From the NCBI GenBank assembly GCA_029239605.1, contig JARBUO010000007.1, forward strand, positions 1-44,049: a DNA stretch of 44,049 bases, given 5' to 3'. Source of the stretch: Bacillota bacterium (GTDB lineage Bacteria > Bacillota > Clostridia > Peptostreptococcales > Anaerovoracaceae). The notes under the pieces were generated by a model. That model was not told the origin of the DNA, made no database searches, and saw only the letters and a list, made by a program, of their open reading frames with translations. The translations under genes were made by a program, and so were the position numbers. Below, one piece after another: positions 31,426 to 43,187 of this stretch (the stretch's first letter is position 1; each line of letters starts with the position of its first letter).

Positions 31426-32754
31426 TTAAAAATGTTTTTTTAGGATACGGGTAAGAATGAGGACCGAAAGTACAGATACCATCGCAGAGGTAATCGGTGT
31501 TTTTAACCATAATCCGTTTAAATGCAATGGCCATAGAATGGCAATCAGCAGGACCGGAAAAACAAATGCGTTGGCTACGGATAGCACCGTAGCGGGAAGG
31601 GGCTTGTCCAATGCAATCAGAAAACTTTGAATTGCAAATCCGAACCATCGCGTAAGATAGGTAAGGCTGTATAACTGCAATGCGTGGACTGACAGTGCGA
31701 GCAAGTCTTTTTCTGTTTCCTTTAAGAACAAAGCGGTTATAGATTCCGAGAAAAAAAGAATTGCCAGTGTTCCACCAATTGATATGGCAGCACCTGCCGC
31801 GAGGCAGCATTTCGCGATGTCCTTCACCCGTTTGCTATTTCCTGCGCCCCAGTTGTATCCAATGGCTGGCTGCATCGAATCACAGGTCCCATATAAAAGT
31901 TGCTGAAGAAAGTCGCCTGAATACATCAGGATGCCGTAAACGCTGACAGCCCCATGCCCTCCGATTCGAAGCAGAATCATGTTCATTATAATAGAAGTTA
32001 ATCTGGCTGCTACATTGCTCAAAAAAATGGGGCTTCCACTGGAAACAACCTGTCGCACTAACGCAAAACTAAAACGGGGTTTACAAAAACGCAATACAAG
32101 TCTGTTTCTAAAGAACGGATATAACGCAATAACGGAACAGGCAAACATCCCAAACGAAACGGCCAATGCCGATCCGCCAATCCCCATCTTTAAGACGGAC
32201 AGAAAAAGAAATTCCATCCCTAATATCAATACAGACATTACGATGTTCAGGGCCATACTGACCTGGATTCTCCCACAGATGCGCAAGAAGTTATCCACTG
32301 CAAATACAATGGTGGTAAATGGAGAGCAGATTGCATATACCCTTATATAGCGGACTGCCAGCTCTGCCAACTCTCCGTCTGCTCCCATAAGTTGAATCAG
32401 TACTGGTGCAGTAAAATAGAGAATCACTCCCATTGTGGTTCCTGTGATAAATACCATCAGGCAAGCACAGGTAAAATAGTTGTTGGCTTCCTTTTCCTGA
32501 TTTTTGCCAAGGGAAATGGAAATCGGTACAGACGAGCCTGTTCCAATTAAATCGGCTAAAGAGAAGTTGATTAGTACGAAAGGGAAGCTCAAGTTCAAGG
32601 CGGCAAAGGCAGTTTCTCCTAAAATCTGACCAACAAAGATACCGTCAAACAAGCCCCATAGTGAAGAAGCGATCATGCCGATGGCGCCTGGAAGAGCTAC
32701 AATAAAAAACAATTTGAGAGGAGTAGTCTTTGTGTAAAAATCAAGGCTCTCCAT
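31426..32754 (-). CDS. MATE-family efflux transporter
   Basis: A 442-residue membrane protein with about 12 helices. The MATE opening is clear: LFFIVALPGAIGMIASSLWGLFDGIFVGQILG (residues about 14-45), with LIGTGSSVPISISLGKN near residue 82-98. MATE proteins export cationic drugs or other toxic compounds using Na+ or H+. ATG 32754 is one base after the MarR stop, with GGGAG 8 bases upstream inside the marR end, so the two are translationally coupled. Expression should follow MarR derepression at the promoter 33248-33276. Confidence 0.9.
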   Translation of the reverse strand: MESLDFYTKTTPLKLFFIVALPGAIGMIASSLWGLFDGIFVGQILGETAFAALNLSFPFVLINFSLADLIGTGSSVPISISLGKNQEKEANNYFTCACLMVFITGTTMGVILYFTAPVLIQLMGADGELAELAVRYIRVYAICSPFTTIVFAVDNFLRICGRIQVSMALNIVMSVLILGMEFLFLSVLKMGIGGSALAVSFGMFACSVIALYPFFRNRLVLRFCKPRFSFALVRQVVSSGSPIFLSNVAARLTSIIMNMILLRIGGHGAVSVYGILMYSGDFLQQLLYGTCDSMQPAIGYNWGAGNSKRVKDIAKCCLAAGAAISIGGTLAILFFSESITALFLKETEKDLLALSVHALQLYSLTYLTRWFGFAIQSFLIALDKPLPATVLSVANAFVFPVLLIAILWPLHLNGLWLKTPITSAMVSVLSVLILTRILKKHF

Positions 32755-32755
32755 T

Positions 32756-33205
32756 TTATTTACTCCCATCCAAAACGCTTAAGTTTTTTTTCAACAGGTC
32801 AGTGTATTTTCGGAATACACTGAGAAATGCTTGCTGTTCTTGCGGTGTCAGACTTGCCATTGTTTCCATTTCAATGGCAATCACTCTGTCCGCAGTATGA
32901 ATAGCAAGTTGCTCTCCATCCGGCGTCAGATAGACCTGCTTCTTTCGTTTATCACTGATAGTGCGAAGCTCCACATACCCCTCCGTTTCTAGTTTCTTTA
33001 ACGCTGAATTAATGGTTTGGGGGGGGAAGTAGTTCATATTTACCATATCTCGTTGCGTTATGCTGCCGCTTGCTTCACGCATCGCATAAAGAATCCAAAA
33101 GGCGCAGTCCGCAAGCCCCAACGCCTTTGCAGCCTCCCGGTATAATTTGTCATTTTCTTTGATGATGCTATTATAATCCGTAAGTAGTTTGCTTATCTCG
33201 TTCAT
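32756..33205 (-). CDS. MarR-family repressor of the MATE operon
   Basis: A 149-residue winged-helix regulator. The DNA-binding core reads SITQRDMVNMNYFPPQTINSALKKLETEGYVE with the wing RTISDKRKKQVYLTPDG. ATG 33205 has AGGAGG at 7-base spacing; the adjacent ATG 33208 is closer than ideal. The gene lies just behind a consensus sigma-A promoter containing two copies of the same palindrome, so autorepression with relief by a toxic ligand is the likely circuit. Confidence 0.9.
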   Translation of the reverse strand: MNEISKLLTDYNSIIKENDKLYREAAKALGLADCAFWILYAMREASGSITQRDMVNMNYFPPQTINSALKKLETEGYVELRTISDKRKKQVYLTPDGEQLAIHTADRVIAIEMETMASLTPQEQQAFLSVFRKYTDLLKKNLSVLDGSK

Positions 33206-33227
33206 CATACATCCTCCTGTGATACTA

Positions 33228-33240
33228 TCCGAAATCGGAT
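33228..33240. promoter_or_regulatory. MarR operator 1
   Basis: TCCGAAATCGGAT is an inverted repeat (ATCCG/CGGAT). It lies just downstream of the marR -10 element, where a bound repressor would block initiation. A second copy is 27 bp away. Confidence 0.7.
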
Positions 33241-33247
33241 GAAATGA

Positions 33248-33276
33248 ATTATACTCCGAAATCGGATGATTGTCAA
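33248..33276 (-). promoter_or_regulatory. Consensus sigma-A promoter of marR-MATE with operator in its spacer
   Basis: On the minus strand TTGACA (33276-33271) and TATAAT (33253-33248) are both perfect, 17 bp apart. The second palindrome TCCGAAATCGGAT (33255-33267) lies wholly in the spacer. A perfect promoter locked by a repressor fits an efflux operon that must be silent until induced. Confidence 0.88.
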
Positions 33277-33351
33277 CGGATTGTATATTAATACTGATTG
33301 TACAAGCAGAGCTTGGATGCATAACCAAGCCTTTTCCCGCCCAATACAAAA

Positions 33352-33381
33352 CACACGGCAACCATCATGGAATACCGTGTG
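33352..33381 (-). terminator. Terminator of the ABC transporter operon
   Basis: CACACGG (33352-33358) pairs with CCGTGTG (33375-33381). Read on the minus strand it is followed by TTTTG. It lies 114 bases after the substrate-binding protein gene. Confidence 0.55.
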
Positions 33382-33494
33382 CTCTTTGCCGAGATCATTT
33401 ATTTGGCTGGAGGAAGCAAGATAATCGTCAGCATTTATTGGCCTCGATTATTCTGCGTTTGTCAGCCTCACAGTCAACGTTTGTTCTGCTTCGA

Positions 33495-34493
33495 TTAGTC
33501 GATGACATTTTCTGCGATGCTGTTGTTAACGACTTCACTGAAGGGAGCCTCTTTATCCAGTTCTCCCGCGGAGGTCATAACCTCCTGCAGTTTCATGTAA
33601 GCAGCTTCGTCTACCATTGGGGAGTCGCGCCATGCCCCGATTTCCTGGTAGCGTTTTGCAACGGTGGTTAACAGTGCGACATCTGTGTCGGGGAAAGAGG
33701 GAGCCACCGCTTTGGCGATCTCCTCAGCAGAGTGATTGGCAACCCATTTCTGCCCGCGATAGATGGCTCTGGTAAAGCGTTCTACAACATCTTTGTTCTT
33801 TTCAATAAAACTCTTCTTTGCAAAATACCCGGTATAGGCGATATTTCCTGCTTCTTCACCTACCGAAGCCACGATGTAACCTTTGCCTTCTGCTTCCAGC
33901 ATGGAGGCAGTGGGTTCAAAGAGCGTGACATAGTCTCCTGTTCCACTGGTAAACGCACCGGCCATCAACGCAAACTGAATGCTGTTATCCAATGTTAGAT
34001 CTTTGTAAGGATCAAGACCGTGATTGCGGATGACATATTCCAGCGCCATATAGGGCACTCCGCCCTTTCTTCCGGGCAGAATGTTCTTTCCTTTCAACTT
34101 ATCCCAGGTGAACTCAGGGTCGGGTTCTCTCGCCACAAGAAAGGACCCGTCACGCTGGGTCAGCAGAGCAAAGACCTGGGTATGATCTTCTTTTCCTTCA
34201 TTGTACACGTAAATGGAAGCTTCCGGCCCTGCAAAACCGATATCTACGTTATCGGAAAGCACTGCTGACATAACCTTGTCAGCGCCCTGGCCGTTTGTCA
34301 GTTCAATTTCAAGTCCTTCATCTTCAAAGTAACCCAGATTCATGGCAACATACTGCGGAGCGTAGAAAATGGAATGTGTTACTTCACATAATGTAACCTT
34401 TGTTTTCTCCTCTTGCTTTTGGCAGCCGGCAAAAGCAGGTAGAACGAGCAGAGCGCAAAGTCCGATGCATAAAATCCTCTTTGTAATCTTCAT
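33495..34493 (-). CDS. ABC transporter substrate-binding lipoprotein (NMT1/SsuA type)
   Basis: A 332-residue periplasmic-type binding protein anchored as a lipoprotein: hydrophobic signal (7-22) and a lipobox ending Gly23-Cys24. The mature part begins TKVTLCEVTHSIFYAPQYVAMNLGYFEDEGLEIEL, the pattern of the NMT1/THI5, SsuA and TauA group that binds nitrate, sulfonates or pyrimidine precursors. The ligand is not evident. It is the third gene of a minus-strand operon, ATPase-permease-binding protein, 75 bp after the permease. No TPP riboswitch was seen upstream, which weakens a thiamine-precursor role. Confidence 0.88.
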   Translation of the reverse strand: MKITKRILCIGLCALLVLPAFAGCQKQEEKTKVTLCEVTHSIFYAPQYVAMNLGYFEDEGLEIELTNGQGADKVMSAVLSDNVDIGFAGPEASIYVYNEGKEDHTQVFALLTQRDGSFLVAREPDPEFTWDKLKGKNILPGRKGGVPYMALEYVIRNHGLDPYKDLTLDNSIQFALMAGAFTSGTGDYVTLFEPTASMLEAEGKGYIVASVGEEAGNIAYTGYFAKKSFIEKNKDVVERFTRAIYRGQKWVANHSAEEIAKAVAPSFPDTDVALLTTVAKRYQEIGAWRDSPMVDEAAYMKLQEVMTSAGELDKEAPFSEVVNNSIAENVID

Positions 34494-34568
34494 TCTGTTA
34501 CTCCTTCCAGATATAATTCGGATTCTTCAGGCACCGGCGTCATACAAATGGTGCCGGTGCCCGATATA

Positions 34569-35393
34569 TTAGTGACTATACCAACGCATCGCCAGTTTTT
34601 GGAGGAGGACGACGCCCTGGTACATCAGCGCGGCAACAATGGCAAGGATGATGACACTGGCCATCACCAGATCCATTTTAAAGACCTGACCTCCGTAGAC
34701 GATGAGGTAGCCCAGGCCGGCTTTTGATACAAGAAATTCTCCTGCGATAACACCGACCAATGAAAGGCCGATATTGATTTTCAAAGAGTTAAACAGTGTG
34801 GAAATGTTGTATGGGAAGACAACCTTAAGGAAAATCTGGCCTTTGGTAGCACCGAAGGTAGAGGCCATTCGAATGTATTCACGGTTCGTATGGCGAAAAC
34901 CGTTGAGCATTTCCAAAACCGTTACAATGAGCGAAATGGCCAGGGCCATAAAGATGATCGCCTCTGTGCCAGCGCCTACAATAATGATAATGACCGGTCC
35001 AAGCGCAATTTTCGGCAGACTGTTTAATACCACAAGATACGGCTCACTGATTTTGGAAATAAAGCTGCTCCACCACAGAACCACGGCGAGCGCAGTGCCG
35101 ATGATTACCCCAAGGACAAAGCCGACCAGAGTTTCATATACCGTAACGCCCACGTGCAGCAGGAGGTCGTACTTAGCCATGCTGACGAAGGTACTGGCAA
35201 TTCGGGAGGGCTGGCTCAGGATAAAGCTATCGATGATGCCCATCCTTGCAAACAGTTCCCAGAAAAAAAGAAACTGAAGAAGGATCCCAATCTGCCATGC
35301 GAATATCAGACGCTGCGTCCGTTTCTGCCCTTTCAGATAAGCGTTTCGCTCCGAGGACAGCGTGGTGTATTCTTTGTCATGTACTTCATTCAT
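34569..35393 (-). CDS. ABC transporter permease (SsuC/TauC type)
   Basis: A 274-residue inner-membrane permease with about six helices. The EAA motif for ATPase contact is at about residues 177-197 (ASTFGATKGQIFLKVVFPYN). The fold and length match permeases of the nitrate/sulfonate/taurine importer family. Its start overlaps the end of the ATPase gene by 8 bases. Confidence 0.9.
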   Translation of the reverse strand: MNEVHDKEYTTLSSERNAYLKGQKRTQRLIFAWQIGILLQFLFFWELFARMGIIDSFILSQPSRIASTFVSMAKYDLLLHVGVTVYETLVGFVLGVIIGTALAVVLWWSSFISKISEPYLVVLNSLPKIALGPVIIIIVGAGTEAIIFMALAISLIVTVLEMLNGFRHTNREYIRMASTFGATKGQIFLKVVFPYNISTLFNSLKINIGLSLVGVIAGEFLVSKAGLGYLIVYGGQVFKMDLVMASVIILAIVAALMYQGVVLLQKLAMRWYSH

Positions 35394-36150
35394 AGATACT
35401 CAACTCTTTCCATATATGATTAAAGTAGCGGCTGAAATTCGGATTGTTTCTGCAGCTTAGGGGAGTTCGGTTTTCCATATTGAAATCAATGGACATCATT
35501 TCTTTAATTTCGGCCGGACGCTGGGTGAGTATGATGATTCGGTCACTCATACTGATGCTTTCCGGAATGTCATGGGTGACCATGATGGTAGTAACCTGCT
35601 CCTGCTTTAAGATCCCGTAGACATCGTCGGTTACTGTTAATCTCGTCTGATAGTCCAGGGCGGAAAATGCTTCGTCAAGCAGCAAAAGATCGGGATTGAC
35701 CGCAAGGGTCCTGATTAAAGCAGCACGCTGTCGCATGCCGCCGGACAGCTGGGATGGATAGTTGTTCCGAAATTCGTAAAGACCGTATTTTTTTAATAAG
35801 TCTTCTGCCCGGGCAACATTTTCAGGTGTTTTTATATTTCTGATCTCCAGACCAAAGAGCACATTCTTATAGATGGTGCGCCAATCCAGAAGATTATCAT
35901 TCTGGAGCATGTATCCGATATGGGAGGTAACTTCTAAAACCCTGCTGCCATTGACGAAAACCTCGCCTGCTGTGGGTTTCAGAAGACCGGATATAATGGA
36001 AAGCAGCGTGGATTTGCCGCAGCCGCTGGGACCGACAATACTGATAAACTCCCCTTTTTCAGCAGAGAAACTTACATCTTTAATGGCGATGGTTTCTCCG
36101 TTTTCCGCTTGATATTTCTGTGCGATGTTTTTGACTTCGAGTATATTCAT
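35386..36150 (-). CDS. ABC transporter ATPase (SsuB/TauB type)
   Basis: A 254-residue ATPase. Walker A is GPSGCGKST (about 39-47), the signature is LSGGMRQR (about 139-146), Walker B is LLLLDEAFSALD (about 159-170) and the switch His is in MVTHDIPES. First gene of the importer operon; GAGGA lies before ATG 36150. The tail (ENRTPLSCRNNPNFSRYFNHIWKEL) is as in nitrate/sulfonate-type ATPases. Confidence 0.92.
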   Translation of the reverse strand: MNILEVKNIAQKYQAENGETIAIKDVSFSAEKGEFISIVGPSGCGKSTLLSIISGLLKPTAGEVFVNGSRVLEVTSHIGYMLQNDNLLDWRTIYKNVLFGLEIRNIKTPENVARAEDLLKKYGLYEFRNNYPSQLSGGMRQRAALIRTLAVNPDLLLLDEAFSALDYQTRLTVTDDVYGILKQEQVTTIMVTHDIPESISMSDRIIILTQRPAEIKEMMSIDFNMENRTPLSCRNNPNFSRYFNHIWKELSIYE

Positions 36151-36624
36151 GCTTCAAATCCTCATGCTAGGGAATAATGGCTGATTCAATAAAAAGTACA
36201 CCTGCAGCGCGGCGACGGTTTCTGTTTGAACTGCACTTGGTGCCAGGGATAAATCAGCGTTTTATTTGATTGACTTTTCGGGAAACTACTACTGTTGCGT
36301 CGTAATTCCTTTGTGTATCTTATGACAAAGCAAATCAATTGGTGAAAAAGGTAAGGGTTGATTCCCATGAAATGCGGACAGGAAATAATCTTGTCGAACC
36401 TGCAATTTTGATTTTTTTTTTGAAATATGTTATAATGTGAATTCTGATGGAAATTCGTGGGTAACGTATATATTGACCTGAGAAGGTGCTGATTCATTTT
36501 GTGTGCACAACTGCCTACCCTCTATGAAATCAGAGCTTCCTAATAATCAGGAAATGAATCAAGGGTTCGGCCTTCGGCCAGAAGGGGCGAAACTGTGAGA
36601 TATAAGAAAGAAGGGACCAAACAT
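36151..36624. other. Divergent gap between the ABC operon and secA
   Basis: About 470 bp without a gene. It has the secA promoter (36408-36436), an inverted repeat in the secA leader, TGATTCATTT (36490-36499) with AAATGAATCA (36552-36561), and a GGCC-TTC-GGCC hairpin near 36570. For the importer operon I could not find a convincing promoter or riboswitch. Confidence 0.5.
36408..36436 (+). promoter_or_regulatory. Probable sigma-A promoter of secA
   Basis: -35 TTGATT (36408-36413) and perfect -10 TATAAT (36431-36436) with a 17-bp spacer, mostly a T-run. The leader to the secA ATG would be about 180 bases and includes a 10-bp inverted repeat. Confidence 0.7.
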
Positions 36625-39387
<2,763 letters not shown>

Positions 39388-39735
39388 ACGATAGGCATCA
39401 GCCGGGCATTCTCTCGGAAACACGCTCGCTTCGCTCGGACGGTTTCCTACGAGAACGTCCCGGCTGAATGCCTGGCTTGCGAGGCAGCGAGAGGTAGCGA
39501 GAAGTGCTCAGAGCATTACTGCGCTGCTTCTTGTCTTACACACCGCTTCGGACACAAATAGCAGCGATAAAAAACGCGTCCATCCCTCAGTTTTTTATAT
39601 TCGAGGGGGGCGCTGGAGAGGTTCCGCGCAGGAACCCACATACGACTGAGGCTGTGAGGATCTCAAACACGCGACTGGCTTGCGTTGCGCTTTGTTGCAT
39701 CTAAGCATCCTAATATTCAAAATTTAAAGGAGTTG
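39388..39735. other. Gap between secA and prfB with two palindromic elements
   Basis: About 350 bp. An 81-base extended hairpin at 39393-39473 has arms AGGCAT/ATGCCT, AGCCGGG/CCCGGCT, TCTC/GAGA and GGAAAC/GTTTCC. After it GCGAG occurs three times in 20 bases. A second element at 39585-39651 has CCTCAGT/ACTGAGG enclosing GTTCC-GCGCA-GGAAC. No T-tract follows the first hairpin, so it is not a simple terminator. No ORF here has a credible product. Confidence 0.55.
39393..39473 (+). repeat. Extended palindrome downstream of secA
   Basis: Four successive perfect arms (6, 7, 4 and 6 bp) pair across an 81-base span with small internal loops. It may be a stability hairpin for the secA mRNA 3' end or a palindromic repeat unit of the genome. 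Finding copies elsewhere in the genome would decide. Confidence 0.6.
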
Positions 39736-40843
39736 ATGAAATTGGTTGAACTGGATCAGATCAAGTATGAACTGACCGACAAGGCACAAAATCTAAAAGA
39801 ATTGGGTGAGTCCCTTTGACGTCGCAGGACTGACTGAAAGACTGAATGAAATTAATCAGACAGCAGAAGAAGAGGGCTTTTGGAATGATCATGAAAGAGC
39901 GCAAAGACTTCTGAAAGAAAAGAAGAGTGTTGAATCAAAAATTAACGAATATATCAGCCTGACAAAGGAATTCGAAGACATCGGCGTTCTCATTGAAATG
40001 GCCGTCGAAGAGGAAGATGAATCCATGATCCCTGAGGTCAGGCAGGCTTATGATGCCTTCAATAAAAAATCTGAGGAGCTTCGCATTAAAACGCTCCTGA
40101 ACGGGGAATACGATGCCAACAATGCGATTATCTCCATCCATGCAGGTTCCGGTGGAACAGATGCACAGGACTGGGCTGAAATGCTGCTCAGAATGTATAC
40201 AAGGTGGGCAGATTCCAAAGGCTACAAGGTTAGAACCCTTGATTATCAGGACGCTACCGAGGGCGGGATTAAAAGCGCGACACTGCTGATCGAAGGGGAA
40301 AATGCATATGGATATCTGAAGAATGAAAAGGGAGTTCACCGGGTTGTGAGAATTTCGCCCTTTGATTCGTCGGGCAGGAGGCACACGTCCTTTTCTTCCC
40401 TTGATGTAATTCCTGAAATGGATGATAATATCACAGTGGATATTAACCCGGACGATCTGAGGATCGACACCTTCCGTTCCAGTGGTGCAGGAGGGCAGCA
40501 TGTAAATAAGACGGATTCTGCAATTCGTATTACACATATCCCTACGAATATCGTTGTATCCTGCCAGAATGAACGCTCTCAGCATCAAAACAAGGAAACG
40601 GCAATGAAGGTACTGGCCGCCAAGCTGATGGAGCTTGCGAAGCAGGAGCAGAAGGCGAATCTCGATGAGTTGAAGGGCGATTACAGTCAGATCACCTGGG
40701 GAAGTCAGATTCGTTCCTATGTGTTCCATCCCTATTCGCTGGTCAAAGATCACAGGACCAACGCAGAGATGGGAAATGTTTATGCAGTAATGGACGGAGA
40801 TTTGGATTTCTTTATCAATGAAAAATTGAAGATGAAAGACTGA
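39736..40843 (+). CDS. prfB: Peptide chain release factor 2 with programmed +1 frameshift
   Basis: RF2 recognises UGA and UAA stop codons. The gene is read in two frames: 27 codons from ATG 39736 to CTT (39814-39816), then TGA at 39817-39819; the ribosome slips +1 on CTTT to read GAC at 39818 and continues to 40843, giving 368 residues. The slip site CTT-TGA-C is the classic one, with an SD-like GGGTGAG a few bases upstream. The second part has the RF2 codon-recognition tripeptide SPF (VRISPFDSSGRR) and the peptidyl-hydrolase motif GGQ (SGAGGQHVNK). The start may be TTG 39742, which has better spacing from AAAGGAG. Efficiency falls when RF2 is abundant, which autoregulates the protein. Confidence 0.95.
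39811..39820 (+). promoter_or_regulatory. RF2 recoding site
   Basis: TCCCTTTGAC contains the slippery CTT, the in-frame TGA stop and the C that makes the stop weak. GGGTGAG at 39804-39810 acts as the internal Shine-Dalgarno-like stimulator. Confidence 0.92.
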
Positions 40844-40916
40844 TAAAAAGCGGAAGAAGAAAACTGCTCTTCCCAATTTTCAGAACAATATTAATGATAA
40901 ACCGCAAGGAGATTCC

Positions 40917-43169
40917 ATGAACATTATCGAAAAATTAGCACAGGAATTTAAACTGAAACTTTCACAGGTAGAAAATACCGTTCAGCTGATTGATGAGGGA
41001 AATACAATTCCATTTATCGCCCGATACAGAAAAGAAGTAACCGGAGCAATGTCAGACGTAATCCTGCGTGAGCTGGATGAGCGCCTGACGTATCTGAGAA
41101 ATCTTGACCAGAGAAAAGAAGAGGTCATTCGGATCATAGAAGAACAGGGCAAGCTTACGGCGGAGTTGAAAGAAGAAATTCTGAAAGCGGAAGTGCTCCA
41201 GAGGGTGGAGGATTTATATAAGCCCTTTAAACAGAAGAAGTCAACAAGGGCATCAAAAGCAAAGGAAAAAGGACTGGAGCCGCTGGCTATGCTTTTCTGG
41301 GCACAGGAACTGGAAAGCGGGACCTTAGAGGAGCTGGCTTCACCGTTTATCAGTGAAGAGAAAGGCGTATTAACTGAGACTGACGCAATTCAGGGTGCCA
41401 TGGATATCGTAGCAGAATTGATTGCTGATGATCCGGAGTTCACTGCTGCTGTTCGTGAACGAACCCAGAAAGCGGGCTTGATCTCTTCTGAGGCTTCAGA
41501 TGCATCGGAAAGCACAGTATATGATCTTTATTACGAGTTTTCAGAAGGCATTGCCAAGATCCCTGATCATCGCGTGCTGGCCATTAATCGCGGAGAAAAA
41601 GAAAAGAAACTTAAAGTCAAAGTGGTTGCTCCTGTGGAGGAAATCAAAAAAGACCTGCAGAAATTTGTGATTAAGAATGAAAACTCCATCTTTGTCAAGC
41701 TGCTTCAGGATGTAATTGATGATTCTTATAAACGTCTGATGGCTCCATCCATCGAGCGTGAAATGAGAAATCTGCTGACAGAACGTGCGGAGAAAGAAGC
41801 GGTCAAGGTATTTGCAAAGAATACGGAAAAGCTTCTGATGGTTCCTCCGGTGAAAAACGCAAGAATTATCAGCATTGATCCGGGATATCGAACGGGCTGT
41901 AAAGTAGCGGTTTTAAATGAGACCGGAAAATTAATGGCCTATACGACCATCTATCCCACCGAGCCGAAAAATGATATTGCAGGAACGGAAAAGGTCCTGC
42001 TTAAGCTCATCGAAAAATATAATTCCAATGTAATTGTAATCGGAAACGGCACCGCTTCCAGAGAAACCGAAGCAGTGGTTGCTAACTTCATTAAAAAACA
42101 TAATTTGGACGTAAGCTACACCATCGTAAATGAGGCAGGTGCATCGGTTTATTCAGCTTCGAAAGTTGCCACAGAAGAGTATCCCGATCTCGATGTTACC
42201 ACAAGGGGCGCAATGTCCATCGGCAGGAGACTGCAGGACCCGCTGGCAGAACTTGTAAAAATCTCACCGAAACATATTGGTGTAGGCCAGTATCAGCATG
42301 ATATCAATCAGGGACTTCTTGACAGCGCGTTGACCAACGTAGTCGAAGACTGCGTAAACAGAGTCGGGGTAGACCTGAACACGGCATCGCCTTCACTGCT
42401 TGCTTACATTGCAGGAATCAATGCCGGCATTGCAAAAAATATTGTATCTTACAGGGAAGAAAACGGAAAATTCCAAGACAGAAAAGAGCTGATGAAGGTT
42501 GCGAAACTGGGAGAAAAGACGTTTAACCAGTGTGCCGGTTTTATGAGAATTTCCGAAGGGAAAAATCCGCTTGACAGCACTTCCGTCCATCCTGAATCTT
42601 ATAGTGCAGCAGAACTGATGCTGAAAAAGCTGGGAATGAATAAGTCAGAGATCGGTAAAGGGGCTGCAAAACAGATTGAGGATAAAATCATAGCGATGTA
42701 TCCGGCTGAGAAAAAGAAGCCAAAACCGGCAGGCAACGGGTTTGCTGCCCTTGCAGCACTTCTTCCGGATGAAAAGGAAGACAGAGGAAGCCTCAAAAAG
42801 AGCATCGAAAAGCTGGCAGAGGACATCGGAATTGGTTCTATGACGCTGACCGATATCATCAGTGAAATTAAGAAGCCGGCAAGAGACCCCAGAGAGGATG
42901 CTCCGGCTGTAATCTTCCGTAATGATGTTCTCTCATTTGAGGATCTAAAGGTTGACATGGAGCTTACCGGGACTGTAAGAAATGTCGTGGACTTTGGTGC
43001 CTTTGTCGATATCGGAGTAAAAAATGATGGTCTGGTTCATATCTCGCAGATTAGCAATAAGTTTATCAAGCATCCCATGGATGCCGTAAGCGTAGGTGAT
43101 ACAGTAAAGGTAAAAATTCTAAGCATTGACCACGAAAAACAAAAAGTTGCCCTAACGATGAAATTTTAA
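40917..43169 (+). CDS. tex: Tex-family RNA-binding transcription accessory protein
   Basis: A 750-residue cytoplasmic nucleic-acid-binding protein. In order: N-terminal helical HTH-like region (IPFIARYRKEVTGAM at about 32-46), a YqgF/RNase H-like domain (ARIISIDPGYRTGCKVAVL, about 319-337), helix-hairpin-helix motifs (NTASPSLLAYIAGINAGIAKNIV, about 485-507) and a C-terminal S1 domain (ELTGTVRNVVDFGAFVDIGVKNDGLVHISQIS). The length is near the family's usual 720-780. AAGGAG precedes ATG 40917. It is a housekeeping gene with a poorly defined role in transcription. Confidence 0.93.
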   Translation: MNIIEKLAQEFKLKLSQVENTVQLIDEGNTIPFIARYRKEVTGAMSDVILRELDERLTYLRNLDQRKEEVIRIIEEQGKLTAELKEEILKAEVLQRVEDLYKPFKQKKSTRASKAKEKGLEPLAMLFWAQELESGTLEELASPFISEEKGVLTETDAIQGAMDIVAELIADDPEFTAAVRERTQKAGLISSEASDASESTVYDLYYEFSEGIAKIPDHRVLAINRGEKEKKLKVKVVAPVEEIKKDLQKFVIKNENSIFVKLLQDVIDDSYKRLMAPSIEREMRNLLTERAEKEAVKVFAKNTEKLLMVPPVKNARIISIDPGYRTGCKVAVLNETGKLMAYTTIYPTEPKNDIAGTEKVLLKLIEKYNSNVIVIGNGTASRETEAVVANFIKKHNLDVSYTIVNEAGASVYSASKVATEEYPDLDVTTRGAMSIGRRLQDPLAELVKISPKHIGVGQYQHDINQGLLDSALTNVVEDCVNRVGVDLNTASPSLLAYIAGINAGIAKNIVSYREENGKFQDRKELMKVAKLGEKTFNQCAGFMRISEGKNPLDSTSVHPESYSAAELMLKKLGMNKSEIGKGAAKQIEDKIIAMYPAEKKKPKPAGNGFAALAALLPDEKEDRGSLKKSIEKLAEDIGIGSMTLTDIISEIKKPARDPREDAPAVIFRNDVLSFEDLKVDMELTGTVRNVVDFGAFVDIGVKNDGLVHISQISNKFIKHPMDAVSVGDTVKVKILSIDHEKQKVALTMKF

Positions 43170-43187
43170 AAAGAAGGTTGATATAAA

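Noticed and set aside
36151-36330. TPP riboswitch upstream of the NMT1-type ABC operon
   Set aside because: No CTGAGA or ACCTGATCTGGATAATGCC-like (thi-box) segments on the minus strand.
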